Below, piece after piece: positions 19,751-28,022 of a stretch of DNA of 64,000 bases. This DNA comes from Flavobacterium sp. ACN6 (GTDB taxonomy: Bacteria > Bacteroidota > Bacteroidia > Flavobacteriales > Flavobacteriaceae): assembly GCF_002304005.1 (NCBI RefSeq), contig NZ_MRCQ01000003.1, positions 364,574 through 428,573 on the forward strand, in the 5' to 3' direction. Position 1 is the stretch's first letter; each line of letters opens with the position of its first letter. The notes below the pieces were generated by a model. That model was not told the origin of the DNA, made no database searches, and saw only the letters and a list, made by a program, of their open reading frames with translations. Made by a program: the position numbers and the translations under genes.

Positions 19751-21022
19751 ATGAAAACATCCTTATCGCTATTCTCAATATCATTATTAGCACTAATGAC
19801 CTCATGTAACGGACAAGTTAAAAAAGAAGAAAAAGAAGCTTTGGCCAAGCAGCCAAATACTACTGTAAAAACTGCCATTGGAGATCTTACGCTTCCTCCG
19901 CCCTATGCTACAGAATCTAAAACCAAAAATAGTAAAGTTATTGGCTGGCCTGCCGGCATAACGCCAAAAGCACCCGCAGGTTTTACTGTAACGAAGTTTG
20001 CTGACGGATTTGAGAATCCGCGTTGGACTTATATTGCGCCAAACCAAGATATTTTTGTTGTAGAAAGCGGCACAAGATCGAGCAAAAATCAAATTACTGT
20101 TTTACGCGATAAAGATAAAGACGGGAAATTTGAAACCCGAGAAGTTTTTATAACTGGATTAAACAAACCTTTTGGAATGCTGGTTCTAAAAGACTTTTTC
20201 TACATTGCCAATACAGACGGTTTATACCGTTATCCTTATAAAAACAATCCGCTGAAATTGGAAACAAAAGGCGAAAAAATTCTTGAACTTCCTGCTGGAG
20301 GTTACAACAATCACTGGACTAGAAATTTATTAGCAAGTGCGGATGGAAGCAAAATTTATGTTTCTGTAGGTTCTGGAAGTAATGTTGGTGAAAACGGAAT
20401 GGACAAGGAAGTACGCCGTGCAGCTATTTTAGAAATTAATCCTGATGGAACTGGCGAGAAAATTTTTGCATCAGGTTTGAGAAATCCGGTTGGAATGGAT
20501 TGGAATCCAGCTAACAAAGAACTATGGACAGCAGTCAATGAGCGTGATGAATTGGGCGATGATTTAGTTCCTGATTATATAACAAGTGTAAAGAGAGATG
20601 GTTTCTACGGATGGCCGTATTCTTACTTTGGAAGTATTCCTGATCCAAGATTAAAAGGCGAAAGAAAAGATTTAGTCGAAAAAGCAATTGTTCCTGATGT
20701 TCCTGTTGGTCCTCACACTGCTTCGCTTGGATTGGCATTTTATACTAAAGATGCTTTTCCTGCTAAATATAAAAATGGAGCTTTTGTTGGACAGCATGGT
20801 TCTTGGAACCGCTCTAAAATTTCGGGTTATAAAGTGCTGTTTGTTCCTTTTAAAGACGGAAAACCGTCAGGAAAACCAGAAGATTTTTTAACTGGTTTTA
20901 TTTCTGATAATGATAAAGCCGAAGTTTACGGACGCCCAGTTGCGGTTACTGTTATGAATGACGGATCGCTTTTGGTGAATGATGACAGCGGAAATACAAT
21001 CTGGAAAGTGACTGCTAAGTAA
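19751..21022 (+). CDS. PQQ-dependent sugar/sorbosone dehydrogenase-like lipoprotein
   Basis: The protein belongs to the glucose/sorbosone dehydrogenase beta-propeller family; members oxidise sugars or aldoses in the periplasm, often with PQQ. I start it at the ATG at 19751 (423 residues), which gives a lipoprotein signal with lipobox MTSC (Cys19); an in-frame TTG 15 codons upstream would spoil the signal peptide. Propeller markers include FGMLVLKDFFYIANTDG, ASGLRNPVGMDWNP, DGFYGWPYSYFG and VGQHGSWNRSKISGYKV. Adjacent to a TonB-dependent receptor downstream. Real cofactor and substrate are unknown. Confidence 0.88.
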   Translation: MKTSLSLFSISLLALMTSCNGQVKKEEKEALAKQPNTTVKTAIGDLTLPPPYATESKTKNSKVIGWPAGITPKAPAGFTVTKFADGFENPRWTYIAPNQDIFVVESGTRSSKNQITVLRDKDKDGKFETREVFITGLNKPFGMLVLKDFFYIANTDGLYRYPYKNNPLKLETKGEKILELPAGGYNNHWTRNLLASADGSKIYVSVGSGSNVGENGMDKEVRRAAILEINPDGTGEKIFASGLRNPVGMDWNPANKELWTAVNERDELGDDLVPDYITSVKRDGFYGWPYSYFGSIPDPRLKGERKDLVEKAIVPDVPVGPHTASLGLAFYTKDAFPAKYKNGAFVGQHGSWNRSKISGYKVLFVPFKDGKPSGKPEDFLTGFISDNDKAEVYGRPVAVTVMNDGSLLVNDDSGNTIWKVTAK

Positions 21023-21052
21023 ATTCCAAATTTTAAATTCCAAATTCCAAGA
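21023..21052 (+). repeat. AATTCC-type short repeat
   Basis: AAATTCCAAATTCCAAG shortly after the dehydrogenase stop; same motif as elsewhere in the window. Confidence 0.55.
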
Positions 21053-21075
21053 AATTCAAACTTTAAAAATTTTTA

Positions 21076-21208
21076 AACACATAGAGACATAGATTTTTGT
21101 TTCGTAGAATAAGATTGAAAAGAAAACTCGTTTTCACACATAGCTATGTGACTTTAATAAAAGTGAAACGCCTTTTTTGCCTCAATGAAATCTATGTTTC
21201 TATGTGTT
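21076..21208. repeat. Nested palindromic intergenic element
   Basis: Twenty-one-base inverted arms at 21076-21096 and 21188-21208 differ at a single position, which leaves a G-T pair. Between them lies a perfect 14-bp palindrome CACATAGCTATGTG (21137-21150) that shares the CACATAG core with the arms. The element would fold into a stem with an internal hairpin. It sits between the dehydrogenase gene and the TonB-dependent receptor. Confidence 0.85.
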
Positions 21209-21266
21209 AAAATAAGTTCCAATATTAATCTGTTAAGATAAAAATTCCAAGAATTGCTACATAAAT

Positions 21267-23369
21267 ATGTTTTTAAAAAAATACGTTTTCCTAATTATTG
21301 TGTTTTCGATTCTACAAAATCTAATTGCACAGGAAAAAGAAGTTCGAAAAATTGATTCTGTAAAAACCGAAAAGCTAAATGAAGTTTTAATTAGTCCGCT
21401 TCATTTAAATCGTGATTTACAAAACAGCCCCGCTTCTATTGGTATTTTATCCGAGAAAGAATTACTTCGAAACAATACTACAGACATCAGCAATATTATC
21501 AATACGATTCCAGGTGTTTTTATGCAGTCGTCCAACATTACTACGACCAGAATTTCGATTCGAGGTATTGGCGCCAGAACTCCGTACGGAACTAATAAAA
21601 TTAGGGCTTTTTACGGAAGTATTCCGCTGACTTCTGGAAACAGCGAAACAGTAATCGACGACATTGATCTTCAAAACATCAATCAAATTGAAGTTATAAA
21701 AGGACCGCTTTCTAGTATTTATGGTGCTGGATTGGGCGGTGCCATTTTAATTTCGCCTCAAATTTTAAAAAAAGGTGAATATCAAGCTGAAGTCAGTTCT
21801 GTTTTTGGTTCTTACGGATTATTAAAAAACAGAATCAGTTTTGATTTGAATGAAAAAAGTTCTTCGCTAAATCTGACGTATCATAATTTAAAGACAGATG
21901 GCTGGCGGCAAAACAGCGCTTACAATCGCGAAGGAGTTACACTTTCGGGAGAATTATTCAGGACTAAAAACAGCAAGCTGACGTATCTTTCTAATTATAC
22001 TTATTTAAAAGCTTATATTCCGAGTTCTATCAACAAAGCTGCTTTTGAAAATAATCCGCAGGCTGGTGCGCCGAGTTGGGTTGTGGCAAAAGGATTTAAA
22101 GAATACAAATCGACTTTGGGCGGCTTGGCTTATGATTTTAAAATAAACGATCACCTCAACAATTCGACTTCTGTTTTTATCAATTATAAAGACAGTAACG
22201 AACCTCGACCTTTTGATATTCTGCGTCAATATACTTTTGGTGCCGGCGCAAGAACTCAATTTTCTGGCGATTTTAAAATTGGAAAAATCAATAATCAGTT
22301 TATTGGCGGTATCGAATATTTTAGAGATAATTACAATGGTAATACTTTTGAAAATCTATATCAGCAGAATAACGGAAACGGAAGTCTGCAAGGCGATCAA
22401 CTTACGGCAACCGATCAAAAAAGACATTTCTACAATATATTTTCACAAATTAGAACTTTACTTTCTGATGAATTTGAAATTCAAGCAGGTTTAAATTACA
22501 ATAAAACCAAATTTGAACTTCAAAATGATTTTCCCGCTTCCGCGAATAATCCGAAGGAACATTATAGTTATGATGGGATTTTTTCGCCTCAAATTTCTTT
22601 TTTATTCAAACCAAATGAAATTCAGACGTTTTACTTTTCTGCAAGCCGTGGATTTTCACTTCCAGCAACCGAAGAAACTTTAACCAGCACCGGAACAATC
22701 AATCAAGACATTAAACCAGAAACGGGTTATAATTTTGAATTGGGCGGAAAACTTCATTTTTTCAGCAAAAAATTATATACCGAAATTGCCGTTTATAGAA
22801 TGGAAATTAAAGATTTATTGGTAGCAAAAAGAATTGGCGACGATCAATATGAAGGTGTAAATGCAGGTAAAACTTTTCATGAAGGAATAGAAATTTCATT
22901 AAAACACAATTGGCCGATTAATCCAATTTTCAATTTAAATTCTTATATCGGAGCATCAATAGGGAAATATGAATTTAAAGAATATGTAGACAATGGAAAT
23001 GACTATTCTGGAAATAAATTAACGGGGGTTCCAGCAAATACCGCCAGTGCAGGTTTTACTTTAAACACCAATTCGGGATTTTACTTTACTGCCGATTTCC
23101 AGTTTACAGATAAAATTCCGCTAAACGATTCTAATGCTGATTATTCTGATTCTTATTCGCTATTAAATTTAAAAACGGGTTATCAATTTGAAATTATATC
23201 AAACTTAAAAGCACATTTTGATTTTGGTGTAAATAATGTCACAAACTCCAAATATGCTTCAATGATTCTAACGAATGCAACTGCAGTAGGAAATGCACAA
23301 CCTAGATTTTATTACCCAGGATTACCTATAAATTATTTCGGAATTATCTCACTAAATTACTTATTTTAG
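21267..23369 (+). CDS. TonB-dependent outer-membrane receptor
   Basis: The 700-residue protein is a TonB-dependent receptor that imports a ligand such as siderophore, vitamin or metal chelate across the outer membrane. After the signal peptide (cut near LIAQ, residue 21) comes a TonB-box-like stretch LNEVLISP, the plug domain (residues ~50-165, with IRGIGARTPYG and IEVIKGPLSSIYGAGLGGAILI), then a 22-strand barrel ending in a C-terminal Phe. It lacks the carboxypeptidase-like N-terminal domain of SusC proteins, so it is closer to a siderophore/vitamin receptor. No SusD partner is nearby. Confidence 0.92.
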   Translation: MFLKKYVFLIIVFSILQNLIAQEKEVRKIDSVKTEKLNEVLISPLHLNRDLQNSPASIGILSEKELLRNNTTDISNIINTIPGVFMQSSNITTTRISIRGIGARTPYGTNKIRAFYGSIPLTSGNSETVIDDIDLQNINQIEVIKGPLSSIYGAGLGGAILISPQILKKGEYQAEVSSVFGSYGLLKNRISFDLNEKSSSLNLTYHNLKTDGWRQNSAYNREGVTLSGELFRTKNSKLTYLSNYTYLKAYIPSSINKAAFENNPQAGAPSWVVAKGFKEYKSTLGGLAYDFKINDHLNNSTSVFINYKDSNEPRPFDILRQYTFGAGARTQFSGDFKIGKINNQFIGGIEYFRDNYNGNTFENLYQQNNGNGSLQGDQLTATDQKRHFYNIFSQIRTLLSDEFEIQAGLNYNKTKFELQNDFPASANNPKEHYSYDGIFSPQISFLFKPNEIQTFYFSASRGFSLPATEETLTSTGTINQDIKPETGYNFELGGKLHFFSKKLYTEIAVYRMEIKDLLVAKRIGDDQYEGVNAGKTFHEGIEISLKHNWPINPIFNLNSYIGASIGKYEFKEYVDNGNDYSGNKLTGVPANTASAGFTLNTNSGFYFTADFQFTDKIPLNDSNADYSDSYSLLNLKTGYQFEIISNLKAHFDFGVNNVTNSKYASMILTNATAVGNAQPRFYYPGLPINYFGIISLNYLF

Positions 23370-23394
23370 CATAGTATTTTAATACCACAAAACA

Positions 23395-23946
23395 ATGCTT
23401 TCTGAATTGCAAAAAAAACTGGATTATGTAAACGCTTATAGAGAAAATCGTCTTAAAGCGGCACAGGATATTTTAGAAAATCCCGCACTTTTTGCCGAAC
23501 TAGTTTCCATTTGTTTTACTCCATCAGACAAAAACAACCATAAAGCCTGCTGGATTTTAGAATTCGTATCTTATGAAGAATTAAATTGGCTGCAACCGCA
23601 TTTGGATTTTTTTTGTTCCAATTTAAAAATTTTAAAAGATGAAAGTTCGCTGCGCCCAATTGCAAAGGTGGTACAGCTTCTTATAAAATCACATTATAAG
23701 AAAAATGAAAACTGTATTACTCTTTCCGAAAATAATTTACAAGATATTATAGAAGCCTCTTTCGATTGGTTAATTACCGACGTTAAAGTTGCTACAAAAG
23801 CTTATTCGATTAGAACGTTATATGTTTTGGGCAATTATTACGATTGGATCCATTCCGAACTCAAAGTAATTATTGATAAAGATTATGCAGATCATTCGGC
23901 TGCTTATAAAGCGGTTGCAAAAGAAGTTTTGAAGAAAATAAAATAG
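23395..23946 (+). CDS. Helical-repeat (HEAT-like) conserved protein
   Basis: The 183-residue cytoplasmic protein is all-alpha, with helix pairs reminiscent of HEAT repeats (HKACWILEFVSYEELNWLQPHLD; KAYSIRTLYVLGNYYDW). I do not know its function. Homologues in this phylum are sometimes labelled adenylosuccinate lyase, but none of the PurB signatures are present and the length is far too short, so that name should not be used. It follows the receptor gene by 25 bp and may share its transcript. Confidence 0.75.
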   Translation: MLSELQKKLDYVNAYRENRLKAAQDILENPALFAELVSICFTPSDKNNHKACWILEFVSYEELNWLQPHLDFFCSNLKILKDESSLRPIAKVVQLLIKSHYKKNENCITLSENNLQDIIEASFDWLITDVKVATKAYSIRTLYVLGNYYDWIHSELKVIIDKDYADHSAAYKAVAKEVLKKIK

Positions 23947-23954
23947 TGTAAGCT

Positions 23955-24036
23955 GCCACGAATTACACTAATTTTTACTAATTAATTTTAAAATTGAGTT
24001 AAAGAAAAATTTGTGCAAATTGGTGTAATTTGAGGC
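23955..24036. repeat. GCCAC...GGC imperfect inverted element
   Basis: Left arm begins GCCACGAATTACACTAATT; right arm, read on the other strand, begins GCCTCAAATTACACCAATT. The arms enclose an AT-rich centre. A better-preserved member of the same family is at 36931-37018. Confidence 0.75.
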
Positions 24037-24143
24037 AAACAAAAAAAATCTTTTTTAATCCTTTTAATCTGTGGCAAAACTTAAAAAAAATAGTTTGTGG
24101 AAATTTGCGATAAAAAATCAATCAAATTTTATAAAAACATTAT

Positions 24144-24172
24144 TTTACGTACATTTGTAAAAACTTTACGTA
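24144..24172. promoter_or_regulatory. Promoter and candidate autoregulatory operator of the antitoxin-toxin pair
   Basis: A TACATTTG -7 box (24150-24157) is flanked by two copies of TTTACGTA (24144-24151 and 24165-24172). Each contains the palindrome TACGTA, and the copies are exactly 21 bp apart, two helical turns. The second ends immediately before the antitoxin ATG. Paired palindromes over a promoter are the usual binding pattern of ribbon-helix-helix antitoxins, so autoregulation is inferred. Confidence 0.65.
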
Positions 24173-24173
24173 T

Positions 24174-24422
24174 ATGAATACCAAACTCACTTTATCGCTC
24201 GAGAAAGAAGTTATTGAACAAGCGAAATTGTATGCGAAAAAAACAGGCAGAAGCTTATCTGAACTGGTAGAAAGTTATTTTAAAAATCTGACTGAAAAAA
24301 CAGAAACATATGACGATATTCATCCCAAAGTTAAAAAACTTATTGGAAGAATTACTTTACCGCCAGATTTTGATGAAGAAAAAATAAAAGAAGAACACTA
24401 TAGAGAAAAATATGGCTTTTAA
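24174..24422 (+). CDS. DUF6364-type ribbon-helix-helix antitoxin
   Basis: The 82-residue protein starts with a short beta strand MNTKLTLSLE followed by helices (EVIEQAKLYAKKTGRSLSEL), the ribbon-helix-helix DNA-binding pattern of VapB-like antitoxins. The acidic and basic C-terminal tail (DEEKIKEEHYREKYGF) should wrap the toxin. Its stop overlaps the start of the PIN-domain toxin by 11 bases, indicating translational coupling. Two TACGTA palindromes around its promoter fit autoregulation. Confidence 0.85.
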   Translation: MNTKLTLSLEKEVIEQAKLYAKKTGRSLSELVESYFKNLTEKTETYDDIHPKVKKLIGRITLPPDFDEEKIKEEHYREKYGF

Positions 24423-24831
24423 AAATATTTTTCTCGATACTAATATACTGGTTGATATTGTTGCTAATAGGTTTCCGTTTTCAAAAAACGCAATTTCGAT
24501 TTTTGATTACTGTCAACGACATAAAATTAAAATGCATTCTACATCTCACTCTATTGCAACCGTACATTATATTGCAAAAAAAGTTGTTGATGAAAAAGAA
24601 CTACGTTCAATTATTGAAGATTTATTAGACACCATTTCAATAATTGCGGTAACAGAATCAATCTTAAAAAAAAGTTTAAAATCCAATCATAAAGATTTTG
24701 AAGATGCCATTCAAATAACATCTGCTCAATCAATAAATTCAATGGATTGTATTATTACCAGAGATTTGAAAGATTTTAAATTTTCAGAGATCAATGTATT
24801 TACTCCAGATGAATTTCTAAATACACTATAA
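24412..24831 (+). CDS. PIN-domain toxin (VapC-like ribonuclease)
   Basis: PIN-domain toxins cleave RNA, often tRNA. The 139-residue protein has the first acidic motif FLDTNILVD (Asp9 and Asp15), a middle segment, the FEDAIQ motif with acidic residues and the final ITRDLKDF motif, so the catalytic quartet looks intact. It overlaps its antitoxin by 11 bases. Its stop is only 4 bases before the purK ATG, so purK likely shares its transcript. Which RNA it cuts is unknown. Confidence 0.88.
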   Translation: MAFKNIFLDTNILVDIVANRFPFSKNAISIFDYCQRHKIKMHSTSHSIATVHYIAKKVVDEKELRSIIEDLLDTISIIAVTESILKKSLKSNHKDFEDAIQITSAQSINSMDCIITRDLKDFKFSEINVFTPDEFLNTL

Positions 24832-24835
24832 AACA

Positions 24836-25993
24836 ATGAATTATTTTTCTTCTGATTTTAAATTAGGAATATTAGGCGGCGGGCAATTGGGTAAAATGCT
24901 TTTGTCTGACACCAGAAAATTTGACATACAAACTTATGTTTTAGATCCAAGTGACGAAGCGCCGAGTAAAATTGCCTGCAATAAATTCTTTCAAGGCGAT
25001 TTAATGGACTATGAAACGGTTTACAACTTCGGCAAACAAGTCGATGTTTTGACTTTTGAAATCGAATTGGTAAATCTTGAAGCTTTAACGCAATTAGAAA
25101 ACGAAGGCGTAAAAGTGTATCCATCTCCTAAAACCTTAAAAGGAATTCAGAATAAAGGAACTCAAAAAGATTTTTATACCGAAAGCAATATTCCGACCGC
25201 TGCATATTTACGATTTGAAAGTCCGTCACATTTGCAAAAATCCGTTGGAAATAATGAAATCACCATTCCGTTCGTTTGGAAATGCACCGAATTTGGTTAC
25301 GACGGAAATGGCGTAAAAGTAATTCGTCAGATTTCTGATATGGATGATTTACCAAATGTAGAGTGTATTGCAGAAACAATGGTTCCGTTTAAAAATGAAC
25401 TGGCGGTTATTGTGGTAAGAAATCCATCGGGAGAAATAAAAACGTATCCAGTTGTAGAAATGGAATTTCATCCAGAAGCCAATCAAGTAGAGTATGTAAT
25501 CTGCCCTGCAAGAATTGATGAAAAAGTGGCCGAAAAAGCGAGAGCGATTGCTTTAAATGTTTCGGAAAAATTCAATCACGTTGGACTTTTGGCTGTTGAA
25601 ATGTTTCAAACTCAAGAAGATGAAATTTTAGTAAATGAGGTTGCTCCTCGCCCGCATAATTCTGGACATTATTCAATAGAAGCAAGTTATACTTCACAAT
25701 TCGAAAATCATTTACGTGCGATTCTAGATCTTCCTTTAGGAAATACCGAAAGTAAAGTTGCCGGAGTTATGGTAAACTTAGTTGGTGCCGAAGGGTTTTC
25801 TGGAGACGTTGTTTACGAAAACATCGAAACTATTTTAGGATGGGATGGAGTTACACCGCATATTTATGGTAAAAAACAAACTCGTCCTTTCAGAAAAATG
25901 GGTCACGTTACAATAGTAAATGAAAACATGGTTGAAGCAAGACGAATTGCGGAGAAGGTTAAGAACACTATTAAGGTGATCAGTGAGCAGTAA
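24836..25993 (+). CDS. purK: 5-(carboxyamino)imidazole ribonucleotide synthase PurK
   Basis: PurK uses ATP and bicarbonate to carboxylate AIR to N5-CAIR in de novo purine synthesis; PurE performs the next step. The 385-residue ATP-grasp protein begins with the dinucleotide-like motif GILGGGQLGKML. It has the ATP-grasp region FVWKCTEFGYDGNGVKV and the metal-ligand motif ILVNEVAPRPHNSGHYSIEA. It starts 4 bases after the PIN toxin. Its usual partner purE lies 2 kb downstream beyond a Septu-like cassette. Confidence 0.96.
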   Translation: MNYFSSDFKLGILGGGQLGKMLLSDTRKFDIQTYVLDPSDEAPSKIACNKFFQGDLMDYETVYNFGKQVDVLTFEIELVNLEALTQLENEGVKVYPSPKTLKGIQNKGTQKDFYTESNIPTAAYLRFESPSHLQKSVGNNEITIPFVWKCTEFGYDGNGVKVIRQISDMDDLPNVECIAETMVPFKNELAVIVVRNPSGEIKTYPVVEMEFHPEANQVEYVICPARIDEKVAEKARAIALNVSEKFNHVGLLAVEMFQTQEDEILVNEVAPRPHNSGHYSIEASYTSQFENHLRAILDLPLGNTESKVAGVMVNLVGAEGFSGDVVYENIETILGWDGVTPHIYGKKQTRPFRKMGHVTIVNENMVEARRIAEKVKNTIKVISEQ

Positions 25994-26045
25994 TTAGTGA
26001 TCAGATTTTAGTCGCAGTCGCAGTTTTCAGTCTAAAATGCAATTA
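25994..26045 (+). repeat. Degenerate CAGTC repeat remnant
   Basis: The sequence between purK and the ATPase gene contains AGTCGCAGTCGCAGTTTTCA, a short relative of the CAGTC/GACTG units at 16636-16903 and 60491-60555. Confidence 0.5.
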
Positions 26046-26054
26046 TTTTTTAAT

Positions 26055-26062
26055 TAGCTTTG
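26055..26062 (+). promoter_or_regulatory. -7 promoter box of the Septu-like cassette
   Basis: TAGCTTTG matches TAnnTTTG, 14 bases before the ATPase ATG, so the cassette probably has its own promoter rather than relying on purK. No clear TTTG upstream. Confidence 0.5.
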
Positions 26063-26076
26063 TAAAAATTCAATAA

Positions 26077-27390
26077 ATGAAAATTTCAAAATTACATATC
26101 GATCAGTTTAGACATATAGAAAATCTAGATTTTGATTTTACTTATCAAAGTGGTGAACGAAAAGGTGAACCTTTGGACAAAATATGTTTTATTGGACAAA
26201 GTGCTACTGGGAAGACTGGATTATTGGAGTTAATTTATGAATATTCAGTTAACACTTTAAATTTAGAAATACTAAATGGCAATAGTTTATGGAATTTAAA
26301 AAATAGCATTCGAAATAAAGGCGAAGTTACTTTTTTAATAGGTGATGATATTTTCAATTTAAAAAACAGTGAAGTGTTTTTTAAAAATCGCACTTATAAA
26401 AATGATTTAAGCAATGGTGGCTCTGTAACATCTTTAATACCAAAACAAGACAGAAAAGATATTTTTTATTTTAAGGCAAATTTAGTATCTGATAAAAACA
26501 TAGATTTTCTTTCAACCAATCCAATTGAACTAATTGAGAAACATAGTAATGAACTTCAAAACATAAAAAAAGATTACCAATATAGAGATAAAGACAATTT
26601 TCTATTTAATGAAAATTACGGCCTGTTATTTAATGGTGATGTAGATACTAAAATATGGCTCCATCTTTTAGTTGATTATCTAAATTATCGAAAAAATTTT
26701 ACTCAAAAAATGTCTGAATTAATCCACACAGGTTTTATTCATGATGTAAATAAATTGAGTACAGAATTTAATAAATGGCAAAAGGACAATCCAAATAGAT
26801 TAGAATCATTTGCAAAAGAATTTAATTATATTCTAGAACTTTTAAATTTAGAAGTTGATTTAGTAAACACAGAATATTCAATACCTATAAAAAACAAGCG
26901 TATCGATGAAATTATTCCATTTCAAGATACGAGTACGGGAACTAAACAACTTTTGCTAACATCACTGCCGTTATATTCACTAGAAACAAAAGAATCTATT
27001 ATTTTAATTGATGAGCCTGAGCGTTCATTATATCCTAATATTCAAATGGAAATAATGGATTATTATAAAAAACTTGCGCCAAATGCACAATTTATTGTAG
27101 CCACACATTCACCGTTTGTTGCTGCTTCTTTCCAGCCAGACGAGAGATTTATTTTATCTTTTAATAATGAAGGAAAAGTTGTTGTTAGCAGGGGAAATTC
27201 ACCGATTGGAGATGATCCAAACGATATGCTAGAAAATGATTTTGGAATAAACTATATCAATAAATATGGGCAGGAAAAATATCAAGAATATTTAGATTTA
27301 AAACAAAAAATATACTTTGAAAAAGATCCAAAAAAGAAAGAAGAAATTTCAGAACAGTTAGAAAAATTGGGTGATGAATACAATTTCTAA
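26077..27390 (+). CDS. PtuA-like AAA/ABC-type ATPase of a Septu-like defence pair
   Basis: The 437-residue protein is an SMC/ABC-like ATPase. Walker A is GQSATGKT at residues 40-47 after the N-terminal FRHIENLDF strand. A signature-like stretch DTSTGTKQLLL precedes Walker B IILIDEPE (Asp312, Glu313), and the H-loop is ATHSPFV with His344. The middle third is a helical insertion. Two bases downstream sits an HNH nuclease gene, the PtuA-PtuB arrangement of Septu anti-phage systems, in which the ATPase senses infection and the nuclease cleaves nucleic acid. It lies between purK and purE. An OLD-family ATPase is the main alternative label, but no TOPRIM domain is present. Confidence 0.82.
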   Translation: MKISKLHIDQFRHIENLDFDFTYQSGERKGEPLDKICFIGQSATGKTGLLELIYEYSVNTLNLEILNGNSLWNLKNSIRNKGEVTFLIGDDIFNLKNSEVFFKNRTYKNDLSNGGSVTSLIPKQDRKDIFYFKANLVSDKNIDFLSTNPIELIEKHSNELQNIKKDYQYRDKDNFLFNENYGLLFNGDVDTKIWLHLLVDYLNYRKNFTQKMSELIHTGFIHDVNKLSTEFNKWQKDNPNRLESFAKEFNYILELLNLEVDLVNTEYSIPIKNKRIDEIIPFQDTSTGTKQLLLTSLPLYSLETKESIILIDEPERSLYPNIQMEIMDYYKKLAPNAQFIVATHSPFVAASFQPDERFILSFNNEGKVVVSRGNSPIGDDPNDMLENDFGINYINKYGQEKYQEYLDLKQKIYFEKDPKKKEEISEQLEKLGDEYNF

Positions 27391-27392
27391 AT

Positions 27393-27971
27393 ATGAGAAG
27401 AATTTTTAAAAATCCAAATTCTGAGATTGTCATTCAAAGATTAGTTTATAAAAATGGAGATAACAAAAAGTTGTCTTCAATTCTATTAAAAGAACAAAAA
27501 AGCTTTTGTGCTTACACTGAAGAATATATAGGATGTAATGATGCCGTTGATATAGAGCATTTTAATCCTAATTTGAAATATTTAGAAACTGATTCATATC
27601 AAAATTGGTTTATGGTAAAGCACAAACCAAATAATCTTAAAAGAACCACTTGGATTGAGCCTATACTTTATCCAACCGACGAAAATTTTGAAACAAGATT
27701 GATTTATTCAGATGGCTACTTTCTACATAATCCAGAAGATATTGAAGCAAAAAACTTAATTGATATTTTGAATCTGAACGATGAAATTTTTGTAAAAAAC
27801 AGAAAGAGATTTATTCAAAGAAGAAAAGAAAGAATTGCAGAAAAAGAAGTTTCAGCTTTAGATTATTTTACTGAAAAAATCGAAAACGAAATAGAATCTT
27901 TAAAATATTTAAGAGCAATTCAAGAAGAATTTAAAATTGATATTTGGAATATGATTCCAAAATTAAAATAA
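27393..27971 (+). CDS. PtuB-like HNH nuclease of a Septu-like defence pair
   Basis: The 192-residue protein has an HNH-like core: FCAYTEEYI (Cys39), then DIEHFNP with His56 as the probable general base, then Asn71 in QNWFMV, and a basic tail. It lacks the second Cys of zinc-binding members, which carry CAYCE at this place, a variant I associate with Bacteroidota members. It follows the ATPase by 2 bases and is followed, 51 bases on, by purE. Paired with the ATPase it is best read as the effector of a Septu-like system; target is unknown. Confidence 0.8.
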   Translation: MRRIFKNPNSEIVIQRLVYKNGDNKKLSSILLKEQKSFCAYTEEYIGCNDAVDIEHFNPNLKYLETDSYQNWFMVKHKPNNLKRTTWIEPILYPTDENFETRLIYSDGYFLHNPEDIEAKNLIDILNLNDEIFVKNRKRFIQRRKERIAEKEVSALDYFTEKIENEIESLKYLRAIQEEFKIDIWNMIPKLK

Positions 27972-28022
27972 AAAATCAGCTGACTCTCAACAAAACTTGA
28001 AACAAACAAAACAAAAAATAAA

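Noticed and set aside
23395..23946. Naming the helical protein adenylosuccinate lyase (purB)
   Set aside because: Too short and without the lyase signatures; only near other purine genes.
26077..27971. Retron-type system
   Set aside because: Retrons with an ATPase-HNH pair also encode a reverse transcriptase and msr-msd RNA; neither is present here.
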